Positions 1-7,271 of a stretch of DNA of 8,230 bases are shown here, one piece after another (positions within the stretch are counted from its first letter, which is position 1; the number at the start of each line of letters is the position of its first letter). The notes under the pieces are model-generated. The model saw only the letters and a list, made by a program, of their open reading frames with translations. It had not been told where the DNA came from and searched no databases. Source of the stretch: an uncultured Alistipes sp. (GTDB taxonomy: Bacteria > Bacteroidota > Bacteroidia > Bacteroidales > Rikenellaceae); the NCBI GenBank assembly GCA_900552955.1, contig USBO01000075.1, positions 1 through 8,230 on the forward strand, given 5' to 3'. Position numbers and translations under genes: made by a program.

Positions 1-1128
<1,128 letters not shown>

Positions 1129-1290
1129 TTCACGGCACGGGAGGCACGAGGGAATCGGACGTGTGCCGGTTCGAGTCAGCGCAGACTGTCAGGCGTTTGT
1201 GTCGAAAGGTGGTGAGTGCGGTCTCGGTGCAGAGCCGGTTCCGGTTCGGAAAGACGTTTGCCATTCCTCTCGGTTCCTCCTCGAACGAAT

Positions 1291-1331
1291 GGGTGCTGAA
1301 AAATCGTAGATTTTTCAGCACCCGTTTTTTT
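1291..1331 (+). terminator. Strong Rho-independent terminator of pckA
   Basis: A perfect 15-bp inverted repeat (1291-1305 pairing with 1309-1323, GGGTGCTGAAAAATC and its complement) closes on a 3-nt GTA loop and is followed by a G and seven T residues (1325-1331). The T-run lies only on the plus-strand exit side, so it terminates rightward transcription from pckA and insulates the AraC gene. The stop codon lies 162 nt upstream, giving pckA a long 3' untranslated region. Confidence 0.93.
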
Positions 1332-1483
1332 ATGCGTCGTCGCACCGCTTGCGCTTCGAGGGCGGCGTCCGTTTTTTAGGGGCGGTTCACCCGCTGCTGC
1401 CGGATGATTCCGGCATCACGCCGTGCGGGAATAGGGTGGGTGTCGGGCCTCATTCGGCCGATTTACGTGTCGAAAAGGTGATT

Positions 1484-1517
1484 TTTTAGGTGGTTTCGGT
1501 TAATTTTCGTATACTTG
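1484..1517 (+). promoter_or_regulatory. Possible Bacteroidetes-type promoter for the AraC-family gene
   Basis: TATACTTG at 1510-1517 matches the Bacteroidetes -7 consensus TAnnTTTG with one mismatch. The -33 element is poor: a T-rich TTTTA at 1484-1488 lies at roughly the right distance, but there is no TTTG. If it is used, transcription would start near 1523 and leave a leader of about 140 nt. This is the best candidate I can see in the region, but only the -7 box supports it. Confidence 0.35.
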
Positions 1518-1527
1518 TAGACCGAAA
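1494..1527. repeat. Inverted repeat spanning the putative -7 box (possible operator)
   Basis: TTTCGGT at 1494-1500 and ACCGAAA at 1521-1527 are perfect 7-bp complements with a 20-nt spacer. The spacer contains the TATACTTG box. A dyad placed like this could be a site for a repressor or for autoregulation by the AraC protein. The arms are short, so chance is possible. No copy of the whole dyad was found near the kinase operon promoter. Confidence 0.3.
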
Positions 1528-1529
1528 TG

Positions 1530-1568
1530 CGGGATGTTCCCGAAAGCGGCCCCGGTCGTACGGGGCCG
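1530..1568 (+). other. Tandem small hairpins in the AraC leader
   Basis: Two adjacent inverted repeats lie between the putative transcription start and the start codon. The first is CGGGA/TCCCG at 1530-1534 and 1538-1542 with a TGT loop. The second is CGGCCCCG/CGGGGCCG at 1547-1554 and 1561-1568 with a 6-nt loop. Neither is followed by a T-run, so they do not look like terminators. They would fold stably in the mRNA leader and may affect stability or translation; any function is inferred. Confidence 0.35.
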
Positions 1569-1662
1569 TATCGGAGCCGGAACGGATTGCCCGGGCGGGC
1601 CTCTGCGCTGCAAGGGTGCCGGCGGGAATCCGTTCGGACGGGCACGCGGATCGGGATCGTGA

Positions 1663-2583
1663 ATGAATAGTACGTCGAATCTCGTTACGAGTATGGTGAA
1701 ACGCGCCAACAGCCTGCGCAAGGTATCCATTGCCCGGCTGAAGCAGGAGATGCAGGATACGGTTTTTCTGTCGGACGATCTGGCCATTACGACCATCGAT
1801 TATCTGCGCAACCCCACGTCGGAGATTCCCGTGTCGCTCGACGGCTTCGCCGCGATGATCATGACGAGCGGTTCGGCCGAGCTCTCGATCGACACCGAGA
1901 CCTACGAGGTGCATCCCGACATGCTGGTCTTCTTCCGCCCGGGCAGCATCATCCGCACGATCCGCTGTTCGTCCGACGCGACGGCCTATCTGGTGGCCTG
2001 CACCAAGGCGTTCGTCAGCGACATTCAGGTCGATATCTCGGCGTCGCTTCCCATTCACATGCGCTTTGGCAAGAAGCCCTGTCTGCAGGTCAACGAGAGC
2101 GACGTGGCCGAGATACGTCAGTTCTTCCAGCTCATCAAGACCGTCATTCTGAGCGACAAGGAGCGCTATCGCAAGGAGATCATCCACACGCTCTTCACGG
2201 CGGTCTTCTACCTGATCACCGAGCTGAACCAGCGCGAGCAGGTCAGCGAGCAGAAGCGGGGCCGCTGCGAGGTGCTCTTCGATCAGTTCATGCAGCTCCT
2301 GGGCGAATACAACAAGCGCGAGCGCAATGTGAGTTTCTACGCCAAGCAGTTGAACATCACGCCCAAGTACCTCTCGTCGGTGGTTAAGGAGGTGAGCGGC
2401 AAGACGGCGGCCAAGTGGATCGACGAGTCGGTCATCCTCGAGGCAAAATCGCTGCTCAAATATTCGGGGATGAGCATTCAGGAGATCGCCTACCATCTCA
2501 ATTTCAGCACGCAGTCCTTCTTCGGGAAGTACTTCAAGCAACATACGGGCACCTCGCCGTCGCGTTACAAGCGCAAGGGGTGA
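1663..2583 (+). CDS. AraC-family transcriptional regulator
   Basis: A cytoplasmic DNA-binding regulator of 306 residues. The C-terminal AraC/XylS domain covers about residues 221-303 and has two helix-turn-helix units: VSFYAKQLNITPKYLSSVVK at about 223-242, and MSIQEIAYHLNFSTQSFFGK at 270-289, followed by YFKQHTGTSPSRYK. The GxSPSRYK ending is the family hallmark. Residues 40-135 look like a cupin-type ligand-sensing fold (short beta segments, VHPDMLVFFRPGSI). The helical stretch 145-200 probably links the domains or dimerises. The ATG at 1663 is directly preceded by an in-frame TGA (1660-1662), so no longer start is possible; Met11 (base 1693) is a weaker alternative. The gene converges on the sugar operon to its right, 57 nt from that operon's last stop codon, which makes the operon its likeliest target. 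The ligand cannot be read from the sequence. Confidence 0.93.
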   Translation: MNSTSNLVTSMVKRANSLRKVSIARLKQEMQDTVFLSDDLAITTIDYLRNPTSEIPVSLDGFAAMIMTSGSAELSIDTETYEVHPDMLVFFRPGSIIRTIRCSSDATAYLVACTKAFVSDIQVDISASLPIHMRFGKKPCLQVNESDVAEIRQFFQLIKTVILSDKERYRKEIIHTLFTAVFYLITELNQREQVSEQKRGRCEVLFDQFMQLLGEYNKRERNVSFYAKQLNITPKYLSSVVKEVSGKTAAKWIDESVILEAKSLLKYSGMSIQEIAYHLNFSTQSFFGKYFKQHTGTSPSRYKRKG

Positions 2584-2591
2584 CAAGCGAA

Positions 2592-2620
2592 CGAGGGGTT
2601 CCGACGATCGGAACCCCTCG
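2592..2620. terminator. Hairpin between convergent genes, probable shared terminator
   Basis: A perfect 13-bp inverted repeat (2592-2604 CGAGGGGTTCCGA pairing with 2608-2620) with a 3-nt CGA loop fills the 57-nt gap between the AraC stop and the oxidoreductase stop. The stem is very GC-rich but has no T-tract on either side, so it is not a textbook intrinsic terminator. Its position and symmetry suggest that it stops or protects both converging transcripts. Confidence 0.65.
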
Positions 2621-2640
2621 CTGCTTCGTTGCGGTGCGGA

Positions 2641-4011
2641 TCAGTCGCGCAGATAGGCGCCCGTCGCGCGTAATTCGGCGCGCAGCGTCTCCACGTCGAG
2701 ATCGGCGGGCTGCACGCCGGCTTTCAGGGCCAGCCGTGCGGCACGTCCGGCGGCTTCGCCGAGCGCCATGCAGGTCGACATGACGCGTGTCGAGGCCATC
2801 GCCTCGTGGTTCATCGACGAACAGCGTCCGGCCACCAGCAGGTTGCCCGCTGCGGCCGGCACCAGCGTGCGGTAGGGGATGTCGTAGCAGTCGTCGCACC
2901 AGTAGAGCGTGCAGTCGCCGCCTTCGGCGTGGTGGATGTCCACCGGATAACCCGCCACGGCGATGGCGTCGTCGAACCGGCGCTCCTCGAGGATGTCCTT
3001 GTCCGTGAGGATGTACTTGCCCACGATCACGCGGCTCTCGCGGATGCCCATGAAGGGTGCGATCTTCTCGATGCGGGCGTCGGCGAAGCCCGGGACGAAC
3101 TCGCGCAGGTAGCGCGCCACGTCGTAGACCTGCTTGCGGCCCTCGATCTCGCCGCGGGTGTAACTCTCGGGAAGGGTCGAATCGACGCCGTTCACGCGGG
3201 TCATGTTGACCCAGATCTCGTCGTCGGCCAGCCCCGTAATGAGGATCGTGCGCGCCACCGGAATGGCGATGCCTGCTGCGCGAGCCTGTTCGATCTGGTT
3301 GCGCAGTCCCACGGTGATGAACTTGCCCGTGCGGAATTGTTCGGCCGGCATGGTGTCCATGTCGTAGACGTCGGGCTGTGCGACGATGGCATCGCGCAGA
3401 CGCTGCACGTCAACGCCCTTCATGCAGAACATCAGCGTGGGGGGCTGCATACCGCCGTTGGCGTCGCCCTTGCGGCATTCGACGCCTGCGCGGAAGGCCA
3501 CGTCGCCGTCGCCCGTGCAGTCGATCACGGTCTTTGCCAGGATCGCCTCGCGGCCAGCCTTGCTCTCGATGATGATGCCCTTCACGTCGTCGCCCTCCTT
3601 GACCACGTCTGCGCAGAAGGCGTAGAGCAGCACCTCGACGCCCTTCTCCTCCATGATCTCCAAGGCCGTGCGCTTGACCTCCTCAGGGTCGATGATCGTC
3701 AGGCTCATGTGCAGGGCGCAGGGGCGGTGTTCGCTCGCCGCGCCGCGTGCCTGCAGCCGGTCGATGAAGCGTTGGGGCAGTCCCTCGATGATCTGATTGC
3801 CCTTGTGGCCCAGGAATCCGAGGATCGGCAGGCCGATGGTGAGGTTGCCGCCCAGGAAACCGCGGCTCTCGACCAGCATCACGCGCAGGCCGTCGCCCGC
3901 AGCCGCTTCGGCGGCCATCAGTCCGGCGGGGCCGCCGCCCACCACCAGCACATCCACCTCGGCGCGGACCGGAATGTCGCGCGCAGGTTCTTTTATCGTC
4001 TTCATATTCAT
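2641..4011 (-). CDS. FAD-dependent oxidoreductase (PF12831-type)
   Basis: A 456-residue, probably cytosolic flavoprotein; no signal peptide is seen. The N-terminal Rossmann FAD site is VLVVGGGPAGLMAAEAAA at 21-38 (GGGPAG 25-30), with the ribose-binding acid E48 at the end of the next strand. A second cofactor contact, DCTGDGDVAFRAG, lies at 164-176. The C-terminal FAD motif is LLVAGRCSSMNHEAMASTR (391-409), preceded by DIPYRTLVP. This motif set matches the FAD_oxidored (PF12831) group, which is frequent in Bacteroidetes carbohydrate loci but rarely characterised. It is the last gene of the kinase-transporter operon, 15 nt after the transporter stop. By context it may oxidise the imported polyol or sugar acid, or its product; the substrate and electron acceptor are unknown. 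Met3 (base 4005) is an alternative start. The leader is AT-rich, without a clear Shine-Dalgarno site. Confidence 0.9.
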   Translation of the reverse strand: MNMKTIKEPARDIPVRAEVDVLVVGGGPAGLMAAEAAAGDGLRVMLVESRGFLGGNLTIGLPILGFLGHKGNQIIEGLPQRFIDRLQARGAASEHRPCALHMSLTIIDPEEVKRTALEIMEEKGVEVLLYAFCADVVKEGDDVKGIIIESKAGREAILAKTVIDCTGDGDVAFRAGVECRKGDANGGMQPPTLMFCMKGVDVQRLRDAIVAQPDVYDMDTMPAEQFRTGKFITVGLRNQIEQARAAGIAIPVARTILITGLADDEIWVNMTRVNGVDSTLPESYTRGEIEGRKQVYDVARYLREFVPGFADARIEKIAPFMGIRESRVIVGKYILTDKDILEERRFDDAIAVAGYPVDIHHAEGGDCTLYWCDDCYDIPYRTLVPAAAGNLLVAGRCSSMNHEAMASTRVMSTCMALGEAAGRAARLALKAGVQPADLDVETLRAELRATGAYLRD

Positions 4012-4026
4012 AATAGAATTTATTGT

Positions 4027-5322
4027 TTATTTCTCCGGCGTCTCGGGCCGCACCATTTTCCACAGCACGACGGCCGCGAGGATGTGGAGCGTCCCCATGA
4101 TCCCGAAGAGTGTATACCACGCCTCGGGCGGGATCGACCCCACGAACTGATTGAACACCACGCTGCCCAGCGCACCCGCGCCGCAGCAGACGCCCATGAC
4201 GCTGGCCACGTTCTTGATGGGGAAGGTTTCGGCCAGCACCACCGGCAGCGTGTAGAGCCAACTGAGGCACATGACCGCCACCAGACTGAAGATCGCCACG
4301 ACCAGTCCCACGCGCCACGAGAACGACAGCGCCTCGCTGGCGCCGAGATAGGGCACGGCCGCACAGAGCGGAGCGACGACCACCGTGGCCATCAGCATCA
4401 CCTTGCGCGCCGAGAGAGCGTTGCGGCCGCGCCGGATCATGGAATCCGACCAGACCGAAGTGAGGATGCCGCCCAGCGCGCCGACGAGGAACGGAATGCC
4501 GCCGATCCACTGGATCATGTCGAGCGTCTGTTCGTGCGTCAGATTCTGCGCCTCGCCCATGCCCCGCAGGTAACCGGGCAGCCAGAAGCAGCAGAAGTAC
4601 CACACGGGGTCGCTTATCAGACGGATCAGGAACGCGCCCCACAGTGTTCGGGTGCGGAACAGGCCGCCGAACGTGAAGGATCGTTTCTCCTCGCCCGAGG
4701 CGGTCATCCGGTCGACGTTGACCGTGCGGTCGAGAATCTCCGGCGACGGCGTGCGGTAGACGACCATCCAGACGGCTGCGATGACCAGCCCCGTCACGCC
4801 GGCCACGAAGAAGACCTCCTGCCAGTCGGAGAACCAGCGCATCAGCCATGCGATCACCAGCGGCGCGATCACCGCGCCCAGCGACCCGCCCACCGTGCAC
4901 AGGCTGTTGGCCGTCGCCCGCTGGCGCCGCTCGAACCAGAGCGTCACGGCCACCAGCTGACCGGCGAAGATCGTCGGCTCGGCCAGTCCCAGAATGCCGC
5001 GGCAGAGGGAGAACTGCCACACCGTCTGCGACAGACCGCCGCCGATGCAGGCCAGCGACCAGACGACGATGCCCGCGAGCATCACCCGTTTGGGGCCGAA
5101 ACGGTCGACCAGGATTCCCGAAACGGGGTACATCAGTGCGTAACAGATCAGAAAGACATTGACGATCCATGCGTATTCCATGTCGCCGATGCCGAAATGC
5201 TCCAGAATCTCGGGTTTGAGAATCGAGAGCAGCTGCCGGTCGAGGTAGTTGCAGATAATGGCGATGAACATGGTCGCCACGATCACCCATTTGCGTTTGT
5301 TCGGGTCTTTGAGAAGATTCAT
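4027..5322 (-). CDS. MFS transporter, anion:cation symporter (ExuT/hexuronate-like) family
   Basis: An inner-membrane transporter of 431 residues with about twelve hydrophobic segments, the usual MFS length. Family marks are NYLDRQLLSILKP (25-37) in the first helix region, AYALMYP-like helix 2 sequence, the loop 2-3 MFS signature GILVDRFGPKR (69-79), and the central hydrophilic loop at about 190-222. NYxDRQ plus GxxxDRxGxKR is typical of the ACS group, which includes hexuronate, glucarate/galactonate and other organic-anion importers driven by protons or sodium. A sugar acid or similar small anion is therefore the likeliest cargo, but this group also carries other solutes. The gene sits between the kinase (14 nt upstream) and the oxidoreductase (15 nt downstream) and is almost surely co-transcribed with them. 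The chosen ATG starts directly before the basic LLKDPNKRK segment that commonly precedes helix 1. Confidence 0.92.
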   Translation of the reverse strand: MNLLKDPNKRKWVIVATMFIAIICNYLDRQLLSILKPEILEHFGIGDMEYAWIVNVFLICYALMYPVSGILVDRFGPKRVMLAGIVVWSLACIGGGLSQTVWQFSLCRGILGLAEPTIFAGQLVAVTLWFERRQRATANSLCTVGGSLGAVIAPLVIAWLMRWFSDWQEVFFVAGVTGLVIAAVWMVVYRTPSPEILDRTVNVDRMTASGEEKRSFTFGGLFRTRTLWGAFLIRLISDPVWYFCCFWLPGYLRGMGEAQNLTHEQTLDMIQWIGGIPFLVGALGGILTSVWSDSMIRRGRNALSARKVMLMATVVVAPLCAAVPYLGASEALSFSWRVGLVVAIFSLVAVMCLSWLYTLPVVLAETFPIKNVASVMGVCCGAGALGSVVFNQFVGSIPPEAWYTLFGIMGTLHILAAVVLWKMVRPETPEK

Positions 5323-5336
5323 CGGTCTGTCGGAAT

Positions 5337-7010
5337 TTATCGGTTGTTTTTCAGATTTTCGGTGAAGGCGCCCACCGCACGGTAGCGGGCGTAGCGCTCG
5401 TCGAGCACCGCACGGCGCGACGCATCGGGCGTGTAGCTGCGCGAAGCGGGGGCGCAGAGCGCCTGCTGCGCGGCGGTGACCGAGGGGTAGAGCCCCGCGA
5501 TGGTGGCGGCATGAACCACCGCACCCATGGCGCCGGCCTGCTTGCAGTCCGAGACGTCGATGCGCATGCCGGTCACGTCGGCCAGCAACTGCATCACGAA
5601 GGGCGACTTCTGCGAGATGCCGCCCACGCCGACGAGTCGGTCGATGCGGACACCGTTCTCACGCATGTGGTCGAGAATGTATTTCGTGGCGAAGGCGGTC
5701 GCTTCGGCGAAGGCGTAGTAGATCTCGGGCGCCGACGTCGAGAGATCGAGCCCCGTGAGCGTCCCCGTCAGGGTGTTGTCGGTGAAGGGCGAGCGGCGGC
5801 CGTTGAGCCAGTCGGTGGCCAGCGGCGCATCGGCACGCAGCGGCAATGCGGCGGCGCCGCGCGTCAGCGCCTCCATGATCCCCTCCTCGGTCTGGGCGAT
5901 CAGACGGTCGCGCGTGGCGGCGTCGACCAGCTCCGTGCGGGCCAGAATCTCGCGCAGCGGCCAGCACAGCAGCCGCTTGAACCACGCATAGACGTCGCCG
6001 AAGGCCGAGAGCCCCGATTCGAAGCCGATCATGCGCGGCAGGATCGAACCGTCGACCTGCCCGAAGATGCCCTCGATGATCTTATCGCCCAGCGCCTCGG
6101 GCGGCATGACGGCCATATAGCAGGCCGACGTACCCAGATTGAGCACCACCGTTCCGTAACGCACGCCGGCACCCACGGCGCCCGAATGCGAGTCGATGCA
6201 GCCCACGCCGACGGGAATGCCGGCCGGAAGTCCCAGTTCGGCGGCCCACGCCTCGGTCAGGCGCCCCGCCGCGACGTCGCAGCCGTAGTTCACGTTCGGC
6301 AGATTGCGCACGATGGGCAGCAGCACGGGATCGAGTTCGGCGAAGAAGCTCTCGGGCGGGTAGCCGCCCCACTCTTCGGCCCACATCAGCTTCGAACCGC
6401 TGACGCAGTGGCCCATCTTCACGCTCGCGGCATCGGGGCAGCCCGTCAGTACGGCGGGAATCCAGTCGCACAGCTCGACGACCGACCATGCGTCGCGCCG
6501 CAGCTCCTCGTCGCTGCGCAGCAGGTGCAGCACCTTCGACCAGAAACATTCGGCCGAGTAGTAGTTGCCCGAATGGCAGGCGTAGTTGACCTCGGAGCGA
6601 GCGCAGAGAGCGTTGATCTCCTCGCACTCGGCCTGCCCCGTATGATCCTTCCACAACACGAACATCGCATCGGGATTCTCGGCGTACTTCGCATGCAGCG
6701 CAAGGGGCACGCCCGCCCGATCGGTCAGGCAGGGAGTGCTGGCCGTCGTATCCACCGACAGCGCACGCACGGCGGCGACCTCCGCGGGATGACGGCGTGC
6801 GACCGCGCCCACGGCCCGGCGGAGCGATTCGAGATAATCGTCGGGATGCTGACGGAAACGCGCCACGCGGGGATCGCTGTAAAGCCCCGCATTCCAGCGC
6901 GGATAAAGAGCCACTTCGGAGTCGATCTCCCGCCCCGTGAGGGCGTCGACCAGAAGCGCACGGACGGAATCCGTTCCGTAATCTAAACCTATTACATAGG
7001 CATTTTCCAT
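5337..7010 (-). CDS. AraB-like FGGY-family carbohydrate kinase (ribulokinase family)
   Basis: A 557-residue cytosolic kinase that transfers phosphate from ATP to a sugar or polyol; E. coli AraB has 566. The FGGY N-terminal ATPase fold begins with GLDYGTDSVRALLVD (8-22). AraB hallmarks are YPRW (36-39), HPDDYLESL (55-63), AENPDAMFVLWKDHT (110-124), VVELCDWIPAVLTG (177-190), FFAELDP (222-228), FGQVDGSILPRMIG (316-329) and SAFGDVYAWF (335-344). The probable catalytic base is D273 in CIDSHSGAVGAG. The FGGY C-terminal signature is GVGGISQKSPFVMQLLADVTG (461-481). Two sites differ from the classical ribulokinase pattern: DSHSGAVG replaces DCHMGAVG, and GTSACY (293-298) replaces GTSTCD. The substrate may therefore not be L-ribulose, and I withhold the symbol araB. 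It is the first gene of the operon, behind a good promoter, with no araA or araD nearby. The start ATG at 7010 follows an A-rich leader. Confidence 0.93.
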   Translation of the reverse strand: MENAYVIGLDYGTDSVRALLVDALTGREIDSEVALYPRWNAGLYSDPRVARFRQHPDDYLESLRRAVGAVARRHPAEVAAVRALSVDTTASTPCLTDRAGVPLALHAKYAENPDAMFVLWKDHTGQAECEEINALCARSEVNYACHSGNYYSAECFWSKVLHLLRSDEELRRDAWSVVELCDWIPAVLTGCPDAASVKMGHCVSGSKLMWAEEWGGYPPESFFAELDPVLLPIVRNLPNVNYGCDVAAGRLTEAWAAELGLPAGIPVGVGCIDSHSGAVGAGVRYGTVVLNLGTSACYMAVMPPEALGDKIIEGIFGQVDGSILPRMIGFESGLSAFGDVYAWFKRLLCWPLREILARTELVDAATRDRLIAQTEEGIMEALTRGAAALPLRADAPLATDWLNGRRSPFTDNTLTGTLTGLDLSTSAPEIYYAFAEATAFATKYILDHMRENGVRIDRLVGVGGISQKSPFVMQLLADVTGMRIDVSDCKQAGAMGAVVHAATIAGLYPSVTAAQQALCAPASRSYTPDASRRAVLDERYARYRAVGAFTENLKNNR

Positions 7011-7030
7011 TGGATCGTAGTTTTAGCGGG

Positions 7031-7060
7031 TCGCAGCGGCCGATCGGCCCGGCGCTGCGA
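7031..7060. promoter_or_regulatory. Palindromic stem in the kinase operon leader
   Basis: TCGCAGCG (7031-7038) pairs perfectly with CGCTGCGA (7053-7060). Inside lies a 12-bp perfect palindrome, GGCCGATCGGCC, at 7038-7049. The element begins 20 nt upstream of the kinase start codon and lies just downstream of the expected transcription start. It could be an operator at DNA level or an mRNA hairpin affecting translation. A related CCGATCGGCCG string occurs at 7828-7838, outside the operon. Confidence 0.45.
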
Positions 7061-7075
7061 TTCGTTTTAAGTAAA

Positions 7076-7105
7076 CAAATGTACAAAGAATTTTTGTTCC
7101 CGAAA
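7076..7105 (-). promoter_or_regulatory. Bacteroidetes-type promoter of the kinase-transporter-oxidoreductase operon
   Basis: Reading the minus strand, TACATTTG (7083-7076) is an exact match to the TAnnTTTG -7 box of the Bacteroidetes primary sigma factor. A TTTC element (7105-7102) 18 nt upstream matches three of four bases of the -33 TTTG. Transcription would begin near 7069, giving a leader of about 58 nt. No comparable promoter is seen in the 14- and 15-nt gaps inside the operon. Confidence 0.7.
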
Positions 7106-7125
7106 GCCACGCGTTCGTTTTTTTC

Positions 7126-7166
7126 CGTTTTGCATCGCTTTTTCGAGCGAAAAGCACCGGAAAACG
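7126..7166. promoter_or_regulatory. Nested 41-bp dyad upstream of the operon promoter (candidate regulator site)
   Basis: Two inverted repeats share one centre (base 7146). The outer arms are CGTTTT (7126-7131) and AAAACG (7161-7166). The inner arms are GCTTTT (7137-7142) and AAAAGC (7150-7155). Five unpaired bases separate outer from inner arms on each side. It lies about 57-97 nt upstream of the predicted transcription start, a usual place for an activator. Binding by the neighbouring AraC protein is inferred. Confidence 0.4.
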
Positions 7167-7214
7167 TTTGCATAAACACTCTTTCCGCGCATCGGCTGCC
7201 GGGCGCGAACGAAA

Positions 7215-7250
7215 TCCGCCCCTGCCGCAGCGACCTGCGACAGGGGCGGA
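7215..7250 (-). terminator. Hairpin downstream of the PepSY-like gene, probable terminator
   Basis: TCCGCCCCTG (7215-7224) pairs perfectly with CAGGGGCGGA (7241-7250). After one mismatch the stem continues with CGCAG/CTGCG (7226-7230 and 7235-7239), closing on a 4-nt CGAC loop. On the minus strand the exit side reads TTTCGTTC, a weak T-tract. The hairpin lies 21 nt past the stop of the PepSY-like gene and separates it from the kinase operon promoter. Confidence 0.7.
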
Positions 7251-7271
7251 ACCCGGAACCGGCCGGCCGCG

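Larger units (their letters stand above)
1332..1662. other. Gene-free stretch and leader of the AraC-family gene
   Basis: About 330 nt with no convincing coding sequence. Short frames on either strand here have no recognisable protein features. Visible elements are a 7-bp hairpin (1398-1404 with 1409-1415, TGCCGGA/TCCGGCA, loop TGAT) that lacks a T-tract, a short T-run at about 1372-1377 with no good stem before it, a possible promoter near 1510, and tandem hairpins at 1530-1568. No RNA gene or known riboswitch fold is apparent. Confidence 0.6.

Noticed and set aside
1168..1177. GGTTCGAGTC resembling a tRNA T-loop after pckA
   Set aside because: The flanking bases do not form a T-stem, and no acceptor stem, anticodon arm or D arm can be found around it.
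1463..1645. A 60-codon minus-strand frame in the AraC leader
   Set aside because: It is Arg/Pro-rich, has no recognisable feature or leader, and overlaps the hairpins and promoter-like elements.
1486..2586. A 366-codon open frame antisense to the AraC gene
   Set aside because: It has no family motif, and the plus strand holds an intact AraC protein with both helix-turn-helix units.
2806..5385. An 859-codon open frame on the plus strand antisense to the oxidoreductase and transporter genes
   Set aside because: The frame is rich in His, Arg, Asp, Ala and Gln with no recognisable domain, and it covers two well-supported genes on the other strand. Long antisense frames are expected in GC-rich codon usage where stop codons are rare in the mirrored frame.
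5511..6986. A 491-codon open frame antisense to the kinase
   Set aside because: It has the same low-complexity composition without motifs; the opposite strand carries a complete FGGY kinase with all signatures.
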